Assembly: GCA_003254885.1 (NCBI GenBank)
Contig: QANT01006273.1
Location: 1 to 38,189, forward strand
DNA: 38,189 nucleotides
Direction of reading: 5' to 3'
Origin: Purshia tridentata
Lineage: Eukaryota > Streptophyta > Magnoliopsida > Rosales > Rosaceae
Shown: piece after piece, positions 33,538 through 38,189 of the stretch
Layout of the letters: each line of letters starts with the position of its first letter
Position numbering within the stretch: position 1 is the stretch's first letter
Translations under genes and position numbers: made by a program
Notes under the pieces: model-generated
What the model was told of the DNA's origin: nothing
Databases searched by the model: none
Seen by the model: the letters and a program-made list of their open reading frames with translations, nothing else

Positions 33538-36500
33538 TTAATAAGGGTTATAGCGATTGTGGCCACGGCTGCTTTCATTGTTGCGCCTTCCACCACTTGA
33601 GCTGCCACCACCACCACTTCTTCCACCTCGGGAATGCTGTGGTGGAGGGGGGTGTGGTTGTACTCCGGGCTGTTGCCTAAAGAAAGAAATGCAGAAGTTC
33701 AGCTTCAGTGGCAGAGTAGATATGCACTAAAAGAAATAAATAGAGTAAAACTTCATATGCAAGAGGGCCATAAATGAGCAGGTTGCATTGAGGATTTATG
33801 TATTTAAAATGATATAATTGAAAGTCATTGTAATGAAGGTACAATTAGAATTTCAAGGGGGTAAAAAATGGTTGTTTGATAAGACGATAAACACAAGACT
33901 GACCGGTACAAGCCTGCAAATTGTCTAATGACACAATAAATGAGGGCAATAGGTCGCACAACCAACAAAAAAAAATGATACTTACAGGACATATCCAATC
34001 CTTCCATCAGGCAAAAGCATAGGCATCATTGCCATGCCAGCAGGAGTTGGTCCCCTACCATAGATCAGTGGCTGCAAGAAATTGGTAACTATATCAGCAA
34101 AAATATCAAGGGAAGAACTAAAAGCAGAAAGTTCGATAAAATCAAGTATCTACAATCTACATAGGAAGCCTCCTCTATAAGTTAAATAAACAATTTTTCC
34201 ATCCTTCAAGTTTATGCCTAACTGGAGAGGCATTTAGTTTTAATGATTGGGTTGTGTTGGGGCCACATCCCCTTTAACAAAACAACTAAAAATCCTGTTT
34301 TGTGAATACAAGGTTGGTAAGACTTAGACCACTTCCAGCCAGTTGGAGGAATAAGGCACTCCATCTGGACCCATATTTGTCTATTGCATGCAATGATAAA
34401 ATTACAAATTAAATCTTACTTGTGCAAAGCCTTGACCACCATATCCAGCACCTAAGCCACCATATGGGCCCCCTACCATGCCATAACCAAGACGTGGTGG
34501 GTAGGTTGGAAGCAAGGCTGACTTCTGTTGATTTGATGCCCCAGAAGACTTCTGATCTGCTTGTGGCTTTGCAAGTGAACACTCCAAAACTTGACCTATG
34601 AAACAGAGAAGATTATGAATTAAGATTCTCCTGAAAACTGGTTAACTATTGAGGAAAGAAGTGAAGAGCTACAAAGAGTGTTAGAAAGTTACCTCCAATT
34701 TCATATTTTTCAGTGTTCTTCAATGCCTTCATGGCACATGCCCTTTCTGCAAAGTGCACAAAACCAAATCTGCTCTTTTCCTGTCCTGCTTTTGCAGGAG
34801 GGAGAACCACCTTTGTGATCTTCCCATGATGTTCAAACAGCTCCCTCAGATGATCCTGAGTAATGTCTTTCGGTAAATTCTTGACATAAACTGCCTTAAC
34901 CTGTATCAATCAAAATTAAGATGTCAGGACTCAAAAAACATCCACAAGTGCATGTAACAATGCAAAGTGCAAAAAATCACACTATCGTAATTCCGCATAT
35001 GGAAGTCAGAGTTATAATGTGGTGGGGATCATCAGATGGAGAATTCAGATACCAAAAAATTAAAAAATTAAAACAAAATATTATGAGTGAATTATTTCCA
35101 TTTTCAATCTATAGAGGAGTGTCGATAACTGTAATCTATGACCAACTAATGCCCATTCTTTTCTAGTTGCATGCTCATTCACATCTATGAGTTAGCTAAA
35201 TATTCTCCATTCTTTTTCAAATAAAATAAACAGCCATCAGTTTCACCCCCTATCCACCTATTTAACAAAGATCCAAGCACACATGCATGCAACAAGACAA
35301 CCACCAACAGAAAGAAAAAAGAAAAATGCCAAAACATTAGTACATAATAACTAACCTGAGAAGCAGCAGAGGATTCTGTATTTTTAGGATCAGCCCAACT
35401 CACAGTTGGAGCATTGTTGTCGAGCTTAAACTTGGGGGTTGACATCTTTTGTCTTGAGTATTCTGCACATGCATGATTATAATACTCAATGAAAGCAAAT
35501 CCACGATTCCGACTGGAGTTATGTGGGTCCTGTATCAATAAGAAGCAACCAACAAGAGAACTAGATCAAGATAAAAACAAAACCAACATGCAAAAAGCAA
35601 AACTGTGCAGTTGGAAGAGACAAAAACAGGGGTCAACTAAAATCGAATATAATACATAACATAAATAAGCTCAATAAAAGATCATAGAATATATCTTAAA
35701 CCTTCAACAGTTCCGCAGAAATGACTCCTGGACCAATATCTGTTACAGCCTTCTTCATATCTTCCTCTCCCCAATTTCTGGGAACATTTCCAATGAACAA
35801 CCTATGCTTTGCTTGAGATGTTGAACACTTGATCTTTTTTCCCTGGAGAAGGGAGCCAAAAGAAAGTTAAGGCTACAAGAAATTAAAACCACAATAATCC
35901 AGAAAAGTAATAAATCTCAGAAGGAAAGGCATGAATGAATGTGGATGCACAAGTTAGCAGCAGTACAACCCTGAATTGATAAGTTACAGTAGCAATTATT
36001 AGGGAAGAGAATTGACAATTGGTGAGTTGAGATCACCTTTAATTCAGAATTATTCAGTTCCTCGATGGCCTTAGAAGCCAATTCCTTGTTTCTGAAGGTT
36101 ACAAAAGCATAACCTTTGGCCTCACCCGAATCTTTTCCCTTCATTATTCTAACCTATTGACAGCATATATAGATTTTATCAGCCTAAATATAAAAGCAGC
36201 AGGCAGGGAGCTTTACAATCAACAGTATAACTTACCTCAGTCACTTCTCCAACAGATTCACAAAAGCCCTTCAAATCCTCTTCAGATGCATCATGAGGAA
36301 TGCCACCAAGATACACCTCTGACCCATGTGGAGGGCGTGCAAGAAGCTCCACATGTTTCTTTTTCTCCTCCTCCTCCTCCTCCTCTGCCTCAGCAACTTT
36401 CATCTCTTCATCATCATCTCCGCTTTTTTGTCCATTAGATTTTGTAGCAGCTCTCTTGTTTTCCTCCTCCTCCTCAACCTCCTCTTCTGGATCTTCTTCC

Positions 36501-36682
36501 TCCTCTTCCTCTTCTTCTTCTTCCACTTCTTCCACTTCCTCCTCTTCCTCTACTTCTTCATACTCAACCTCTTCTTCTATTGTTTCCTCAGGTTCATTGT
36601 CTCCGTCAAGGTCCACCCGCTCTTCAGATTCTACAGGCCTTTCAGGTGCTTCTCCAGCAGCATTCGCCCTTGTTTTCGGCAT
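33538..36682 (-). CDS. LIF2-like: hnRNP Q-like RNA-binding protein with three RRMs (LIF2-like)
   Basis: Coding exons: 36236-36682, 36037-36153, 35702-35842, 35356-35529, 34693-34900, 34420-34595, 33986-34071, 33538-33676. GT-AG junctions join in phase to 1488 bp, 495 residues. The N-terminus has a long Glu-rich acidic tract (about 31-110) and a Lys stretch. RRM1 starts at EVYLGGIP (122-129), RRM2 at RLFIGNVP (202-209) and RRM3 at AVYVKNLP (296-303), with RNP1-like KGYAFVTF, RGFAFIEY and FGFVHF. The tail is Gly/Tyr- then Gly/Ser/Arg-rich (RGG-like) and ends RYNPY. The layout matches plant hnRNP Q/SYNCRIP-like proteins such as Arabidopsis LHP1-Interacting Factor 2, a nuclear protein linked to Polycomb-regulated genes. 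Function here is inferred from family only. Confidence 0.92.
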
Positions 36683-36690
36683 CTTATATA

Positions 36691-37850
36691 TCTAACAAAA
36701 AAAGCTTGCAAGGCAACTGTGAAGAAAGCACAGTAGCCAGAAGCATTCACAGAAGAAAGAATACAGATATGGAAAGGTGGAAACAACATGAGAGGCCGAA
36801 CGAAGTTGCAGAGTAAGAATTTCGAATGAATCTGTGCCATGAGGTATGGATTCAAAGACTTGCAAAGTCAATGATTTTCAATTAAGGGGTCATCATATCG
36901 TAAAAAAATAGTAATAGATTAGACACAGAAAAGAGAAGAATTCTGCATGATTAACAAGAGGGTGATGATGCTCAGCAGGCGAAATAAAAAATGAAGCAGC
37001 GAATTTCTCGAATATTTAGATATCGAAAGTAAATGGATGGTGTAGTTGTTTAACTATCTATCTGGAGAATTTCATTCGCAAAGAGGGAAAAAAGAAAAGG
37101 AAAAAACATGAATAAGAAATCATACTATATGTTGGAAATCAAAGATACGATAACATATTTGTACAGCACAGCTGAAAAAGGTAAATTCATGGTTTCCTAA
37201 CAGCTTACTCTTTTGGGACAATGTTTGAATCCCAAGAGGCTGATATATGACAAACAGATTAACAACGCCTACACATTGAAATTGCAATTATTTGAAATAA
37301 AGAATAATTACAATGAATATTGGAAAACCAAAAAATAATGGGGTGAAACTCAATCCTATCGAATTAAAACAACAAATAGTCTCAAGCCCTAGAATTTGTA
37401 AATAATACTCACAAAAATATCTAGAACCAACCTAAAAGTGATTTAATTTCCCTAAACCTAGCCAACCCATCATACATTTAGCTGGTTTTGAGTCATTCCC
37501 TTTCTCGGAAAATTTTTCCTCCAAACTTTATTGAACAAAATGTTGCACTTGCACCATTTCCACAGACAAATAATACTACCCAAGTCCAACAAATAAATTA
37601 CATTTTTTGCAAAATCCAAACTAGGAAACGTAAAAGAAATACAAATATTTATACGAGAAGAAGCAAAAACATATTTGAGAACAATAATGAAACCATGTAA
37701 AATTTCATAGAGGGGAAGTACCTGAGTCGGTGCTGGGAACAATTTGTTCAACCTCGGAACCCTAAATCGTTGCTCGTAGCTTACTAGCTCGAACCCAACC
37801 ACGAAAACTCGAAAGGGAATCGCTTCGAGTTTTGAGTTTGTTTTGCAGGA
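36691..37850 (-). other. 5'UTR exon and 1.03-kb leader intron of the hnRNP Q-like gene
   Basis: A donor cag|gtacttcc at 37721/37722 and an acceptor gttag|atata at 36692/36691 enclose an intron of about 1030 bp just before the start codon. Exon sequence to the right is GC-richer than the intron. The transcription start is not visible. Leader introns are common in plant RNA-binding protein genes and often raise expression. Confidence 0.65.
37758..37765 (+). promoter_or_regulatory. Telo-box (AACCCTAA) near the hnRNP Q-like transcription start
   Basis: aaccctaa in the leader exon region matches the interstitial telomere motif found near the start of many plant genes for translation and RNA handling. 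It acts together with site II elements such as those just upstream. Confidence 0.55.
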
Positions 37851-37888
37851 CTTGTAATCTCTGATTCTGGATCGTAATTCAGGGCTTA

Positions 37889-37948
37889 GGCCCACCATAT
37901 GAGCACATGGACGACAGATGGCCCATTGGTCTAAGCGCGTTCAGCCCA
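37889..37948 (-). promoter_or_regulatory. Cluster of three site II (TGGGCY) motifs in the hnRNP Q-like promoter
   Basis: On the minus strand TGGGCC occurs at 37889-37894 and 37920-37925 and TGGGCT at 37943-37948. Site II motifs are TCP-factor targets in promoters of proliferating-cell and housekeeping genes. Three within 60 bp, next to a telo-box, fit a broadly expressed RNA-binding protein. Confidence 0.6.
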
Positions 37949-38049
37949 AAGCTCAGCTCATCTCGGCTCAGATTAGTAATAATAATTATTTGTTTCTAAT
38001 TTAAGTCGTTTATCAGGATTTAGGAGTTCGTAGTAGAAGTTGTAAAACT

Positions 38050-38189
38050 CATTGTATAACCTAGGGCTGGGTCGGTTTGACCGAAAAATCGATAACCGTT
38101 CCGAAACCGATGCTACCGATACCGAGAAAACCGGAACCGGATAGAACCGAAACTGAGACAACTATAACCGGACCGAACCGGAGATGTCG
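38050..38189. repeat. CGGTT/AACCG-rich low-complexity repeat, possible transposon end
   Basis: After ctagggctgggtcggtttgac the sequence is an irregular chain of accga, accgg and gaaccg motifs to the window edge. Such chains occur in terminal regions of several plant DNA transposons. The element, if any, is cut by the window end. Confidence 0.5.

Noticed and set aside
36300..36736. Plus-strand ORFs of poly-Ser and poly-Leu/Phe opposite the hnRNP Q-like first exon
   Set aside because: They are the antisense of the Glu-codon tract in the real coding exon and have no domain of their own.
37470..37898. 142-codon ORF as an independent gene
   Set aside because: Its first 59 codons are the leader exon region of the hnRNP Q-like gene and the rest reads into the leader intron. 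It is discussed only as a possible N-terminal extension.

Overview
This window is nuclear DNA from a flowering plant. The genes carry GT-AG introns, several belong to plant-specific families (a group 5-like subtilase, an F-box/DUF295 protein, a myristoylated glutaredoxin-like protein), and the spacers are AT-rich and full of nested transposons. A eudicot is likely, but I cannot name the species. No bacterial, phage or CRISPR content was seen.

Layout. 1-870: two to three copies of a 242-bp tandem repeat. 870-5700: AT-rich intergenic DNA holding small tandem repeats, a possible relict LTR ending near 3200, and a large inverted repeat (3985-4920). 5724-14020: a decayed Ty1/copia retrotransposon on the minus strand with both LTRs, a tRNA-iMet-type primer binding site, gag, integrase, RT and RNase H, broken by stops, frameshifts, an integrase deletion and a 1962-bp nested solo LTR with a perfect 5-bp target duplication. 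14021-16284: intergenic.

16285-17490 (+): intact single-exon glutaredoxin-like gene with an N-myristoylation motif. 18108-21708 (-): intact 11-exon subtilase gene encoding 773 residues with a complete catalytic set. 23365-27436 (-): its tandem paralogue, a pseudogene with the same 11 exon positions, carrying stops, frameshifts and a 544-bp Harbinger/Tourist-like MITE inside exon 3. 29661-31701 (+): two-exon F-box/DUF295 gene whose intron holds three copies of a 144-bp repeat. 33538-36682 (-): eight-coding-exon hnRNP Q/LIF2-like gene with three RRMs, a 495-residue product, a 5'UTR intron and a housekeeping-type promoter (site II and telo-box motifs). 38050-38189: low-complexity CGGTT/AACCG-rich repeat.

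The genes do not form a pathway. The coherent stories are the birth and death of a tandem subtilase pair and the nested history of the retrotransposon. I found no convincing new biological system. The most unusual points are the large inverted repeat, the in-frame upstream ORF that splices onto the hnRNP Q-like coding sequence, and the roughly 200-bp unidentified segment inside the copia element. Exon boundaries were set by eye from splice consensus, reading phase and paralogue comparison; no searches were run.
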